NCBI GenBank assembly: GCA_021229015.1
Contig: CM037789.1
Coordinates: 36,832,469-36,896,468 of the forward strand
Direction of reading: 5' to 3'
DNA: 64,000 bases
DNA from: Solen grandis
Lineage: Eukaryota; Mollusca; Bivalvia; Adapedonta; Solenidae
Part shown: positions 10,697 to 23,149 of the stretch, in pieces
How the letters are laid out: each line of letters starts with the position of its first letter
How positions within the stretch are numbered: position 1 is the stretch's first letter
Position numbers and translations under genes: made by a program
Notes under the pieces: generated by a model
What the model was told of the DNA's origin: nothing
Database searches by the model: none
Seen by the model: the letters and a program-made list of their open reading frames with translations, nothing else

Positions 10697-11438
10697 TGGT
10701 AGAGAATAAACAAAGTGAAATCTTGCATTTTTTGTATTAAAAGGGGCATAACTCCTGACCTAAATGACCCATCTCAGCCACAATTGAACTCAATCGAGAC
10801 ATTATGGTCATTAATAATGTCATAAAGTTTGAAGATGATTGCTAAAATGATGAAGATGCTAGAGTGTAAACAAAGTGAAATATGGCTTTTTTTTTATATT
10901 AAAAGGGGCATAACTCCTGACCTAATTGACGGATCTCAGCCATAATCAAACTTTATTGAGACCTTATGGTCATAAGCATTGTCATAAAGTTTGAAGATGA
11001 TTGCTCAAAAGATGAAGATGCTAGAGTGTAAACAATTGAAATATGGCTTTTTTATATTAAAAAGGGGTAACTCCTGACCTATTGACGATTCAGCCATAAT
11101 CGAACTTGGCCGGATTTTATGGTTATAAACATTGTTTTAAAGTTTAAAGATAATTGCTCATGAAATGAAGATGCTAGAGTGCAAACAATGTGAAATCTGG
11201 CTTTTTTTAATTTTAAAAGGGGCATAACTCCTGACCTAATGTTCCGATATCAGCCATAATCGAACTTGGCCGAGATTTTATGGTTATAAACATTGTTTTA
11301 AAGTTTGAAGATAATTGCTCATAAAATGAAGATGCTAGAGTGCAAACGAACAAATTGTGGACGACGGACGGACGGACGGACGACGGACATTCATCGATCC
11401 TAAAAGCTCATCCTGAGCACACGTGCTCAGGTGAGCTA
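10697..11438 (-). repeat. Hairpin-ended modular repeat, core type 4
   Basis: At least four tandem units of about 145-150 bases contain 'ggggcataactcctgaccta' and 'gatgaagatgctagagtg'. A (GGAC)n tract and a terminal hairpin follow (ctgagcacacgtgctcag, then gtgagctaaaa at 11438). The left end is lost in the gap. The same core and end occur inverted at 35731-35945. No protein is encoded. Confidence 0.75.
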
Positions 11439-11464
11439 AAAAGCCAAACAACAGGAATGTTGCG

Positions 11465-12535
11465 TTTCATCGGCTTTTGTTATTGAGAAAGCGTCTCGAA
11501 AACGATGACAAGCTGTACAGTGACTACAAGGACTTTATGAGTAAAATCATTCAAAAGGGTTATGCTAAGAAAGTCATAAATTAAGACAATAAAGACCTTG
11601 AACCCGGTCAAGAATGGTATATGCCTCATCATCCTGTGCATCACCCGAGGAAGGGAAAATTACGAGTGTCTTTGACTGTGCGTCACGTTATCGTGGGACC
11701 TCTCTGAACGATGAACTATTACAAGGGCCAAATTTGACAAACACACTTATTGGCACGTTATTGCGATTCCGTCAAGAACATATTCCCATTCCCATTGTCG
11801 GTGACATAGAGAGCATGTTTTACCAAGTTCGTGTTCCTGATTGTGATGCAAACTTCTTTAAATTTCTGTGGTTTGAAGATGGTGACATTACAAAGCAAGT
11901 GGTTGAATATAAAATGGTTGTGTATTTGTTTGGTGCGACGTCCTCACCGAGTTGTGCCAACTTTGCTTTAAGAAAGACGGCAATTGATCACAGTGACAAA
12001 TATGACAGTCGGGTTGTAAATACTGTTCTTAAAAAACTTCTATGTAGATGATTGTTTAAAATCAGTTCCAGATGTTGAGACAGCCAGATGCCTTGTGCGT
12101 GACCTTCAAGACCTACTGTTGAAAGGGGGATTTCGCATTCACAAGTGGTTATCCTCTAGTCGAGAAGTCATGTCAATGTTATCTGCCACCGATAGAGCAG
12201 TTGACTTGGATCTTGATCAAGATACATTGCCAATGGAACGTGCCCTGGGAGTTCAATGGAGCGTGGAATCGGATGAATTCCAATTCAACATTGACATACC
12301 AGACAGACCATTGACCCGACGCGGAATGCTGTCAATGTTGAGCACCGTGTATGATCCGCTTGGTTTTCTGGCTCCATTAATGTTGCATGCCAAGAACATT
12401 CTGAAGGACCTATGCAGATTAGGTGTTGGCTGGGATGACCCAGTTACTGAAGAAATTGCAAAGAGATGGACCTTTTGGCTTAATGACCTGCATAAGTTGT
12501 CAGAATTCTGTTTCAAGATGCTTTAAACCTGAGGG
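11465..12535 (+). pseudogene. BEL/Pao reverse transcriptase
   Basis: Starts inside RT with an RLENDDKLYSDYKDFMSKII-like stretch, then WYMPHHPVHHP. 11614-12051 carries the motif FDCASRYRGTSLNDELLQG, catalytic aspartate in GDIESMFYQVRVP, and LFGATSSPSCANFAL. The YVDD active-site box is present at about 12037-12048, but only after a frameshift in the A6 run at about 12030. 12095-12526 gives the connection region (LSTVYDPLGFLAPL). An in-frame TAA occurs near 11581. The enzyme would make cDNA in virus-like particles. This copy is broken. Confidence 0.85.
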
Positions 12536-12539
12536 TTTT

Positions 12540-13430
12540 CAGCAAGTGAAATCAGCTACTCTGCATCACTTTTCTGATGCTAGTGAAGTTGGTTATGGCG
12601 TCGTCAGTTATCTTAGATTGGTAGGCGCTGACGACAGGGTTCATTGTGCATCTGTTATGGGTAAATCTCGCGTTACTCCTATGAAGCAGATAACAGTTCC
12701 TAGGTTGGAGCTTACGGCCGCTACAGTCGCTGTTCGCACTGACAAAATGTTACGGTCCGAATTGGATATCGAACTTGATGATTCTGTATTCTGGACAGAC
12801 AGTATGGCTGTGTTGAGATACATCGGCAATCAGTCTTCTCGTTTTCAGACATTTGTCGCAAATAGATTATATGTGATTCATGATGGCTCTCGTCCCGCAC
12901 AGTGGCGCTATGTTCCAACCAAGCTGAATCCTGCAGATATCGCTTCACGGGGTGTCAAGGCTAATGATGGTGTGTTACTTAAGAGCTGGATTGTAGCACC
13001 AGATTTCCTTTGGAAAAACAATAGTGAATGGCCTGAATCCAAAATAAACAAAACAATGTCAAATGATGACCCTGAAGTGAAAAGGGTAAACATTGCAAAC
13101 TGTGTCACTGACAGCACTCTTTCTGAAGAAGCTTGTGAAGTGTTTGACAAACTTATGTCATATTTTTCTTCATGGTATAGATTAAAGAGAGCAGTAGCCT
13201 GGATCATGAAGGTTCGTGAAAGGCTGCGTGATAGGGTGAAATCAAAACAGTTGGGCAAATGTGAACGTAGTTCTAGCCAAAGTGAATCTAGTAGATATAT
13301 AACTGTCTCTGACTTGGATCAAGCTGAAAGAGCAATATTTTGCTATGTTCAAAAACGTGCCTTTTGTGAGGAAACTGAGTCATTGGAAAAGGGGTTGAAA
13401 CTCAAGAAAATAGTGCCATTAGAAACTTAG
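12540..13430 (+). pseudogene. BEL/Pao RNase H region
   Basis: Open stretch with HFSDASEVGYGVVSY (first RNase H aspartate), PRLELTAATVA (glutamate) and VFWTDSMAVLRYI (aspartate), followed by the ADIASRG motif. These are the RNase H active-site blocks typical of BEL/Pao. The region 13090-13430 is the linker toward the integrase zinc-binding domain and ends at a frame break near 13425. It would degrade RNA in the RNA:DNA hybrid. Confidence 0.85.
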
Positions 13431-14270
13431 ACCCTGTTTACGAGGATGGTATTTTAAGGGTTGGAGGTAGGCTACGAGAATCGCCAATGCCTGAAGAAAT
13501 TAAACATCCGGTTATCATACCAAAAAAACAGTGAAATCTCACAGTTGATTATTAGGGACGTACATAACAATTTCAATCATGTGGGTCGAAATTATACTTT
13601 GGCCATTATTCGCGAAAGATACTGGATCATAAATGGACCATCAGCAGTCAGGAAAGTGATTACTAAATGTGTCGTTTGTAGGTGACAAAATGCTAGTGTT
13701 GGTGAACAAAAGATGTCTAATCTGCCGAAGGATAGGATTACTCCTGATGAGCCTTGCTTCACACGTTGGCGTGGATTATTTTGGCCCATTCGAGGTCAAA
13801 CAGGGTAGAAGCTTTGTGAAAAGGTACGGTGTTATATTCACCTGCCTTGCATGTAGAGCTGTTCATATAGAAGTTGCTGCTTCTTTGGATACCGACTCTT
13901 ACATCAACGCCTTGAGACGTTTTTATGCGCGTAGGGGTCAAGTTCGTACCTTCAGATCTGATAATGGTAGTAATTTTGTTTGTGCTGAGAAAGAGTTGAA
14001 ACGGTCCATTCAAGAGTGGAATGTGAGTGTTATTCAGGATGCACTTAAAACAAAGGAGTATTGATTGGAAATTCAATCCACCTGCAGGGCCTTATCATGG
14101 CGGAATCTGGGAGAGGATGATAAGGTCTATTCGGCAAATCTTGAAAGGTGTTCTCAAACAACAAACGCTGACCGACGAGGCATTGTGTACGTTAATGTGT
14201 GAAGTGGAAGCAATATTGAATAGTAGACCTAATTTTTTTCTGATAGTCACGATGATTTTGAGGCTCTCAC
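13431..14270 (+). pseudogene. BEL/Pao integrase
   Basis: 13440-13540 encodes ILRVGGRLRESPMPEEIKHP, and 13545-13685 the HHCC-type zinc-binding domain ending KCVVCR. The catalytic core follows: D in VDYFGPF (about 13765), D in FRSDNGSNFV (about 13960) and E in [11 protein letters not shown] (about 14110). All three catalytic acids are present, but in different frames. The enzyme would insert the cDNA into the genome. Confidence 0.85.
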
Positions 14271-14642
14271 GCCTAACCATTTGTTGTTGCTTAAGCGAAA
14301 ACCAAACTTACCTCCTGGTGTATTTGTGAAAACTGATAATTACTGTCGTCATCGATGGCGTCAAGTGCAATATATGGCCAACTTGTTCTGGTCCCGTTGG
14401 ACCCGCGAATATCTTCCACTGTTACAAGAACGTCAGAAGTGGAATCAGGTGAAACGAAATCTGAAGGAGGGTGACGTGGTTCTAGTGGTTGACCCAGGAA
14501 TTCATGGCCTTTGGGCAAAATTGTGGCAACAATTCCAGATAAGCACGGTTTGGTCCGGCAAGTTAAATTGAAAACTGGTTCAAACACTTACTTAGTGCGC
14601 CCCATTGATAAGCTATGTGTTATGCTGGAAAATGAAAATTAA
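14271..14642 (+). pseudogene. BEL/Pao integrase C-terminal tail (DUF5641-like)
   Basis: Contains WRQVQYMANLFWSRWTREY, then GDVVLVVDPG and, after one more frame step near 14560, TYLVRPIDKLCVML and a stop at 14640-14642. This tail normally ends BEL/Pao pol. Confidence 0.8.
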
Positions 14643-14999
14643 GCTAAACAGTCTGAGTGAGATTGTAAAGTATGTTGTTTTTGTTTGTTTGTTTGTTGTT
14701 TTTTTTTGTGTCATGGATCTTTTAACTGTTTGTAAATACCGCCATGATTTGATTCGAATTATGATGTTATTTATGTAAGTTTTATGACATTGGGACCTGT
14801 TGTTTAAGATGAGTTTATTTTAACTTGACTCAACAACTTTGTAAATAACATAACAATATGACTAAGTATAAGACATTTATGACTAGAAATAATAAGAATC
14901 AAAATGGCCTATCTAATTATCTATACGAACAATTGTCTGTCGTTGACAAACCACCCAGCCTCTTAGAATTCTCAGCATACTTTACATAACATTACATTG
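14643..14999. other. Flank between BEL/Pao and LINE
   Basis: T-rich sequence with a (GTTT)n run at about 14677-14710. It could include part of a 3' LTR, but no second LTR copy is visible to confirm this. Confidence 0.4.
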
Positions 15000-15487
15000 C
15001 TTTCTTCATTGAGGTCGGTCACGTGATGTCGGTGTGAGTGGACGTGTGTTTAACCGCTCTTAGAAAATTGGATAAAAATTGGATAAAAACAGTGTTTTAT
15101 AAGTGTTTGTGAGATGTTATTGGACAGAGGATAGTATATATGTTTGACAGAGGATATGTGAGATGACAAAAGGTAAAGAGAAAAAAGGAAAAAGGAAAAA
15201 AAGTAGTGAGGGTCAAGTTTCTGAGCCAAAGTGTCAACGTACGGACAATGGCGGAGGCCCGTCCGGGGGTCAGTCAGTGAGCGAAACAGTGACTTGATAA
15301 AGCAAGAGAAAAATACCCTTTGTGATGATAATCACTGCGATGAACTGTTAAATGATAGTGTGAATATATCATCTTCTTTAAATAACTCTGTCTTTGAGAA
15401 TACTTCGTCTGAAATAGGGTTGAGAAAAGTGAAATAAAAGATAAATCTCTACATGCTCATCAGATATCGGGCGAGAATCCAAGCAAA

Positions 15488-16243
15488 ATGACTGAATCAT
15501 CCCTGAATGATGTTAAAATTCTTCTAACAGCAATACATTCCAAAATACAGACTATAGATAGGAGATTAGATACACTTGAAAGCTTAGACAGTAAAGTCGA
15601 TAAGATAGAGAAAGAGATAAAAGGAGAAATACGAGGTGAGATAAATAAGTTATGGGTGAAAGTAAACGACGGTTACAAGAAGCTTGATGAACGATTGAAG
15701 GTTGTTGAAGATGAGGTGAAGGCAAATGCTATAGAGAGTGGAGGTACGGCAGGAAAGGTTGCACAGTTAGAGGAAGAATGTCGACGGTCGAAAGAAGAAC
15801 TGCTTTATGTACAAAGCCAGTCAATGCGGAATAACCTGCTGTAATCAAACATCCCAGAGAGTGAGACAGAGACAGTACAGGAGACAGAGAGAAAGCTGAG
15901 AGAGTTCCTGGTAGAGAAGCTAGAGATGACGCGGGAGATGGTGGACGAGATGCGGTTTGAGAGGGTGCATAGGACAGGGACGAGGACAGCGAGAGTGAAG
16001 AACCGCAGTGTAGTGGCTAAGTTTACATACTTCAAGGACCGAGAAGAGGTGAGACGTAGGAGTGGTAAACTTCAGAACACCAATTTTTATATAAATGAGC
16101 AATTTCCAAAAGACATAGCCGACAGACGCAAGGCATTGTTTCCCAAGTTAACAGCAGAGAGAAAAGCGGGGAAGAAAGCTTGGATAAGCTATGACACTCT
16201 CTATGTTGATGATGGCAAGACAGTGAGAAAAGTCAGTGAGTAG
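15488..16243 (+). pseudogene. LINE ORF1, coiled coil plus RRM-like, one nonsense codon
   Basis: From ATG 15488 a long heptad-rich coiled coil (IDRRLDTLESLDSKVDKIE and so on) leads to SMRNNLL, then a TAA at 15842-15844. The same frame stays open past it: SNIPESETETVQETERK, FERVHRTGTRTARVKNRSVV, and the C-terminal FYINEQFPKDIADRRK to a stop at 16243. This is the standard L1-type ORF1 layout, about 251 codons. A single substitution is the simplest explanation for the stop. A charged stretch at 15231-15437 precedes it and may be 5' leader. Confidence 0.8.
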
Positions 16244-16267
16244 GGGTGTATAAAAGATGAGCTTAGT

Positions 16268-19200
16268 GTGTATGAGTGGAACTGCAACGGGCTGACGTCA
16301 GCCAAATTAAACACAGATGAATTTTGTCAAATTTTTGAAAATAATAATATAATATTTCTATTTGAATCATGGACAGGAGAAATGAGTGATGTAGAGATAT
16401 CAGGGTTTGAGTGCTTTAATTTTTATAGAAAGTTTCAGAATAGGCGAACTAAACGTAGAAGTGGTGGAATAGTTGTTTATGTAAAAAATAATATATCAAA
16501 AGGAGTTTCTGTCATAAAAAATTACGCAGATACAACCATATGGCTGAAATTGGATCACGAGTTCTTTTTACTTGATAAAGATATTTATTTATGTGGGTCA
16601 TATATATGGGGTGAGAATTCTCCTATGTACAATATTGAAACTATAGATTTGTTTCAATTATTAGAGGATGATATAAGTAGGTTTAATGAGATAGGATCGA
16701 CTTATGTTTTGGGGGATTTTAACGGTAGAGTGGGCGATAAGCCAGATTATGTTACACATGATCGAAATATTACTGAATTTGACGCTGATTCTTACGTTAT
16801 AGACAACCCTCTAGCTCGGGCCTCAATGGATAAAAATAGTAACAGCCAGGGGAGTCGGATACTTGAATTATGTAAACAATGCTCAATGCGTATCGTTAAT
16901 GATAGGCTAGGTTTAGACAGTGGGAAAGGCATGTTAACATATATTTCTACACAAGGGGCTTCGGTTATAGACTACCTTTTTAGCACGTGAAAATTTATTT
17001 CCGTCAATTCATGATTTCAAGGTGCACGAGTTTAGCCCGTTATCCGATCATGCAGCGCTGTCATTTGTCATTCACTATTCACGCGCAAATATATGTATCG
17101 AGAATGTCGATAGTGCGAGGTGTGTTTATAAATGGTCTGACGCACATCGTGAACGTTTCAGGTCTAAATTGATAGGTAAATTACCGGATTTAAGTCAAAT
17201 CACTAGCGATATTGACACTAATGACCGATCAGCTGTAAATTCGTCTATAGAAAAATTCACTAATTTATTAAGAATAGAGACTGATACCTTATTTGCTAAA
17301 GAAATACATATAAACCCAACTAGCCAATACAAAAAAAACAAAGACTGGTTCGACGAAGAATGTCTTACGGCAAAATTAAATTATTCAGAGGCGCTTAAAA
17401 TGTTTAACATGAACAAATGTCAAGAAAACAGGATACACTTATGCGAGAAGAAAGCGGCATACAAAAAGCTCATTGTTCGGAAAAGAAACATATTCAAAAG
17501 AAATAAAATCAAAGAAATAGAGAATCTTAGACATAAAAAGCCAAAATATTTTTGGTCATTATTTAAAAAGAGACAATCCTCATATAATGATATCTCGCTT
17601 GATGAGTTCTATAAGTATTTCCGTGACTTGTCACAACGAGTGCAACAATATGTAAACGAGGAGGCAGAATCGTTCTGTGACTCATTTGATTTTAATGATA
17701 ACTCATGCTCTTTTGAAGAATTGAATACTAATATTACCATCCAAGAAATAATTGACACAGTTAAAAAATTGAAAAAAGGTAAGTCTCCCGGTAAGGATTG
17801 TTTATTAAATGAATATTTTATGGAAACAATAGATATTATTGCTACACATTTATGTGATTTATTCAATGCAATATTTTCGTCAGGCTGTTATCCTGACCAA
17901 TGGGCTGAAGGTATAATCGTGCCGATATTTAAAAAGGGAGATAGAAACAACGTTTCAAACTATCGCGCAATTACACTTTTATCGAGCCTAGCCAAATTAT
18001 TTACGGGAGTTTCGTATTATAGAATTACAAAATGGTGTGATAATAATAATATCATATCGGTTGCGCAATTTGGTTTTAAATCTGGTCATTCTACAGTAGA
18101 TGCCATTTTTCTTTTATATTGTTCAAAAGTTTCTAGGGGAAAATAAGAGATTGTATTGTGCATTTGTGGATTTCAAACGCGCGTTTGGTAGTGTAAGTAG
18201 AAATAATTTATGGTTAAAACTTTATAGGATGGGGCTAAATGGCAAAATACTGAATGTTATTAAGGATATGTACAGTAAGGTGAAATCGCGTGTTCGAAAA
18301 TTTAATAGTTATTCGGATTTTTTTGAAAACGTAAATGGACTTTTGCAAGGGGAGATAATGACACCAAAGATTTTCGAATTATTCATTGTGGATATGGAGT
18401 TATCGTTATTAGATTCTACTGGCAATGGATTAGAATTCGGTGATCTTATTCTGATAGCCTTATTTTTTGCTGATGATTTAGTAATTTTTGGAAAATCACC
18501 AGAGGAGTTACAATATAATTTAAATAAGTTACATGAATATTGTTGCAACTGGGATTTAGAAGTAAATATTAACAAAACAAAAGCTTTAGTTTTTAGAAAG
18601 AGGGGTCCTTTACGACAAAAGGAAAGATGGTATTATAATAATAGTCCTACAGAGTCAGTCAACGATTTTAATTATCTTGGTTCTATATTTAACTATACTG
18701 GGAGTTGAATTTCTTGTTGGTAGAGGGTTAAAAGCTTTAAATGCACTGCTTTCTAATACAAATGGATTTAATTTGAAAAATAGTACTATGTTACAGCTTT
18801 TTGATTCTTTTGTTGTATCAATACTGAATTATGCATGTGAGGTGTGTGGAAATTCAAAATCTAAGAATATAGAGCGGGTCCACTTGAAATTTTGTAAAAG
18901 ATTGTTACGTGTAAAAAGATCTATGTCGTCACTGGCAGTTTATGGTGATCTTGGGAGATACCCTTAATTTGTTAATAGATATGTCAGAATAATTAAATAT
19001 TGGTTAAAACTTATTACAACAGAAAATATTCTTCTAAAGGAAATGTATAGTCAACTTGTTTTAAGTTATGATAGGGGATATCGCAACTGGGTTTCAGGAG
19101 TTAAGTTACTTTTAGAGGAATATGGCTTTGGAATTGTTTGGTTAGACCCCTTTTCTGTAAATCACAAAAATTTTCCTATTATATTTAAAGAGAGAGTGCT

Positions 19201-19642
19201 AGACTGTTTCAAGCAAACATGGTTTGGGGATTTAGAGAAATGTGGCCCCCTTTGTTCCTATAGATTGTTATAGATTGTTTTGAATTCGAGAAATATTTAG
19301 ATATTATTCCTAGGACATTAGTCAGTTTTCTTACTAAAATACGCATGTCTTCTCATTCCCTTAAAATTGAATCAGGACGTTATGGTAGAAACAGAGTGGA
19401 CCGGGCTGAAAGATATTGTGAGATGTGTGAGAAGAGACATTGAAGATGAATTTCATTTTATCTGTGTTTGTAATATGTACAGCGATTTGCGTAAAAAATA
19501 TCTAAACAAAAATATATATCTAAAACCCAGCTTTATAAAATTTATTTCGTTAATGCATTCAGAAAATAAAGAAGATTTAGTTAATTTATGTAAATCCATA
19601 AAAGAAGCCTTTTACATTAGGAATTTGGTTTTATCTTCATAA
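16268..19642 (+). pseudogene. LINE ORF2: endonuclease, reverse transcriptase, C-terminal zinc region
   Basis: 16268-16990 is the AP-type endonuclease (YEWNCNGLTSAK; YVLGDFNGRVG; SVIDYLF). After a break at 16990, 17022-18146 starts with the FSPLSDHAALSF block and runs through KGKSPGKDCLLNEYF and VPIFKKGDRNNVSNYRAI to AQFGFKSGHST. 18100-18708 carries the RT palm: AFVDFKRAFGSV, GLLQGEIMTPKIFELFI and FADDLVIFG. 18677-18960, 19043-19273 and 19367-19642 are C-terminal pieces in different frames, with a Cys/His-rich stretch near 19410-19480. At least five frame breaks are seen. Confidence 0.85.
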
Positions 19643-19776
19643 CTTACTAAGTTCATCTTAAACATTTATACATACTTCTAGTACCCTTAAAATGTTTTCT
19701 TATTTTCTATACTTCACTACTATTTTCACTAATGTTATGAAAACATACAACACCATAATAGAGCTCTGTGATTGTA

Positions 19777-19778
19777 TT

Positions 19779-19816
<38 letters not shown>
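19777..19816 (+). repeat. (GT)n(GA)n microsatellite
   Basis: A run of tg followed by ag dinucleotides in the LINE 3' UTR. Confidence 0.95.
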
Positions 19817-19928
19817 GTATGGACACAAGTGATGATTGTATGTGTGACCATATTGCATTTGTTAAATAATATTGCAACTATGTACTATTGTACACGTTGA
19901 GATGAATAAAAGATGTTCGTTCGTTCGT

Positions 19929-20187
19929 TCATTTATTCAAGCCAACTGAACTCTTCTTTCCATTTCGGACAAAAATCTAATAAACAATTATGTTTAGTCT
20001 TTTCATACAGCTTTTTGGAAGCGTCCTTACCCTTACGCTTCATCTTTTTGTTTGTCGGACGAAAACAGAACTTAAATAGATAACTTGACATTTTCTGTCG
20101 GCTGCGCAGAGTGCGATATATAAACAAACCAGAAAATAGTCTGTTGTCGTCATAATTGATTCCTGCATTGAATATAAAATACTGCAT
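19929..20187 (-). pseudogene. Truncated zinc-finger/hAT-like N-terminal exon
   Basis: Minus-strand open stretch. From an internal Met near 20088 it reads MSSYLFKFCFRPTNKKMKRK, then a KDASKKLYEKTKH stretch and DFCPKWKEEFSWLE. A lysine-rich leader followed by W-x-x-x-F-x-W-L is typical of the segment just before BED/TTF-type fingers of hAT transposases and their domesticated relatives. The finger itself is absent, because the frame ends at the edge of the LINE tail (19928). The likely story is a LINE insertion or truncation. Family assignment is weak. Confidence 0.35.
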
Positions 20188-23088
20188 TTCCTATGTCCCT
20201 CGCACTATTAAATAAATAAAAAACCTAAATCATACTCTATTTTTTACAAATTTATTTTTAATGAAAAGATAACGAAGAAAAAAGTAAGCAATAGTACAGC
20301 GAATAATCTAGAAATTGAAAACATGGGTCCTCGGGACTCATTACTTTGAAAACTATGGGTCCCAAGCCAAAATGAATGGGTCCCACGATTTCAGTAAGAA
20401 TTGAACACCTGTATACATTTCACATATTGGTTAAACAGTTTTTAGGTAATGTATGTATGGGTGTTTGATATACAAAGTTAACCACGATAAAAGCTAGTGC
20501 TTGTTCTATTTATTGTTTTTAACATAGGCTTTTGTGAACAATGACACTATATATTATATAAAACAATCACATCCTTTGTGAAAATAAATTTTTTTTTTTA
20601 TCTTCATGAACAGTAACATGTAACAATAAACTTAAGAAATCTCACATATTACACAATCAATAATGATGCTTCAATCATTAAAAATCCCTCAATGATTTGC
20701 ATTTGTATTTAGTAAACATCCATACCTGTTTGAAATATATTACACCAATATTTAAAGTTTACATATTGTCTAATCAGACTTTTTAAAGTCTTAACCAGAT
20801 TGTTCACAACTAAGAACATTCATGCTAACCTCTAAAATAAATATTAATAATTATTCAAAATGATTTTTTTTTTTAGTTTTTTTTTTTAATATAATAAGTT
20901 AAATCAGCTTAACTTTACCCAACCCACTTTACTATACCCTACGATCATAACTATTGTAAGTTAAAAGCCAGTCTTTATTTCAAAAATGATGTGAAAATCT
21001 GTATTTACATTTTCTTATTTCAAACATTCATGTTTTAAAACATTTTTGGCGTTTTTCTGATGGCTGTAAATAAGATAGATCAGTGAATGTTTTTCCATTA
21101 TTTTCTCCGAAAATACCGGAAGTAATTTTAGTAAACACAGATACAAAATAAAACATGATTTTCACGTGGAAAATCTTTTAGAAACAAGACAAACATTAAT
21201 GATTACAGAAATGACATTATTTTATCAGGCCATTTCAGTGGTTGATATTTTCGGAAAATTGGAATATTCGTCAGTCACTTTTTTTCATCCGTCTACGAAA
21301 GACTACCGGTACTTTGGTCGACTGTTGAAACGTTTACTCTGGTTTTCACTTGAATAGGTTAAAGTTTTGGAGAGAATAAGCCTTAAAAGTTCGTTATTTA
21401 TCGGAATCTAATGGCTTGAATAGGGGGGCATGTTTACAGTTTCGTCATTTGCAATTCTAAGCTGACAGAATGCGCGGTTTTCTCAGGTATAATTACCTTC
21501 GCGGTAAATTCAGTTAAAATGACTTTTAAGTGTAAAATATCTGCACATACATGTAATAATGATGATACTAGATCACCCGACTGCTAATCTTGGCACGTGC
21601 CAGATGATTGACACCGGCTACACTGTGGGACTATTTCTGTGTAACTCTCTCACACACACAGAGGCTGTCGGTGAAATCAAAGGATGCCGAGAGTGGAGGC
21701 TTGGTGATCGGACGCAGAATGGAACGACCTCGCATCAATAAACAGAGAAAATCCATCGCACAAATAATGGGCCAATCGCCCATAGAATAATGCGTCCACA
21801 GGGACGCATATCTTTGAAAACTATGCGTCCCAAGCAACTTTTATGCGTCTAGGACGCAGGACGCAGAGATAGATTATTCACTGATAATAGTATAACGACA
21901 TCAGACATTCAGCAAGTGCGCGTTGCAGGGAAGCCTCGTTCTTATATTTCCAGCCTATCGGTGAACACGTGTAAAAAACTTCAAGAATACACATGCTAAA
22001 TATAGCACACATGGTTTCCACATTTAAACTGTACCGAAAAGGGTCAAAAGTGAGGAAAATATATTTCTTTTAAGATTTTTAAGAATTTTTCCAAGAATTC
22101 AAACATGACAAGTCGGTCAGGCTAGCCAAGGAGTTAACTAGACCGGACCACCGATCAACGAGTGAATGTCGTTCGGTCAGGTCTTAATGTCGAACCATGA
22201 ATATATCTATACTATGAATTTGCCATCACAAAAGTTACTTATAATACTGACTTGTAATACAGTCACATCGCAAAAAATGAAATGCAAATTACCTTGACTG
22301 AATATAATTAGAGATTAACAATTTTTAAACAACTCAGACTGTTGTTTATAAATATAGATTCTAAAATAACAGTGGTTTAATTTTTTTCTTTTAACTGATG
22401 TTTCAACATTTAACTAAATACCAAGAGACGCTTGCTTCCGCATATGCCACACTGTTTGGAAAAATTGATACAGCATCTACCTAACATGGATGTTTGCAAT
22501 ATCTTCCATTATGGTCTGTTTTTATTGGTGGTAGATGCAATAGTGTGTTGGTGGGTGAACGTAATGACTTCTTAGAAGAACAATGATGCAAATGTGACCA
22601 TTGAGTTGTGATCCTGCCACCAAAAAGACGTCTGAATTTTTTTTAATCATGATATAAAAATAAATTAAAAATTACCTGTGATGCCCTCCTCCTTTCGAGA
22701 ACCTCCTTAACCTAAAGAATCAAATAAAGACAATTAAATTAAAGAAATGAACACCTGGAAAATTGTTTTTTGTCAATAGAGAGAACTGGAAGTTTGCTAC
22801 CTTTAAATCCTGGTTCAAGATTTCAATATAGCAGTGGTTGAGAAACAGGTTTTTTGGTAGAAATTTTCGTGGTACTGATTGTTATTACAGATTGTTGGAA
22901 AAAATTGTAGATCTAACAGCTCAAAGTACTTTATTTATACATCTGTAGCATTCTGTAAGCACTTATTTCAAAATAAAATTCCTACTGCAAACTTCATGAA
23001 ATAAATTCACTCGCCGTCCCGATTTGTAAAAACTCGTCGAGGGATCAGAATCAAGTTTGTCGGCTCCTGTGTTTTGAGTTTCAGCAAC
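20188..23088. other. Non-coding, AT-rich
   Basis: No convincing gene. Two related segments ('actttgaaaactatgggtcc' near 20344 and 'tctttgaaaactatgcgtcc' near 21810, each followed by further gggtcc/gcgtc words) mark a small diverged dispersed repeat. The rest is low-complexity A/T runs. Confidence 0.5.
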
Positions 23089-23149
23089 ATGCCGGACACC
23101 TTGATTCAGCCAACTTCAGAAGCAAATAATTTGGTATTAGATCTATTTG
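23089..23149 (+). CDS. Possible first coding exon (MPDTLIQPTSEANN...)
   Basis: ATG at 23089 opens 20 codons ending exactly before a GTAAGG donor at 23150. The exon ends in phase 1. The acceptor at 24208 (tatttcag) would continue in phase and give ...LDLFEPMSCIVYSEM. The evidence is only splice signals and phase, so it remains a candidate. Confidence 0.3.

Larger units (their letters stand above)
11465..14642 (+). mobile_element. Decayed BEL/Pao LTR retrotransposon pol region
   Basis: Domains follow the order RT, RNase H, zinc-binding domain, integrase core and C-terminal DUF5641-like tail, with BEL/Pao hallmark words. At least five frame breaks occur (near 12030, 12510, 13425, 13525, 13685, 14060 and 14240). 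I find no gag or protease to the left, where the sequence abuts the hairpin repeat at 11438, and no recognisable long terminal repeats. It is an old, incomplete copy. Confidence 0.85.
15000..19928 (+). mobile_element. Near full-length LINE with ORF1 and ORF2
   Basis: Plus-strand non-LTR retrotransposon. It has a 5' leader from about 15000, ORF1 at 15488-16243, ORF2 from 16268 to 19642, and a 3' UTR with a (GT)n(GA)n microsatellite, ending in a short (TTCG)n tail at about 19916-19931. The 3' end meets a truncated zinc-finger exon. ORF1 carries one in-frame stop and ORF2 several frame breaks, so this copy should not move by itself. The 5' boundary is approximate and the clade is not settled from sequence alone. 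Confidence 0.8.

Noticed and set aside
11340..11400. CRISPR-like array (repeated ggacggacg words)
   Set aside because: It is a simple-sequence tract without unique spacers, in a eukaryotic repeat end.
14643..14999. 3' LTR of the BEL/Pao element
   Set aside because: No matching 5' copy is present and no TG...CA boundaries could be confirmed.
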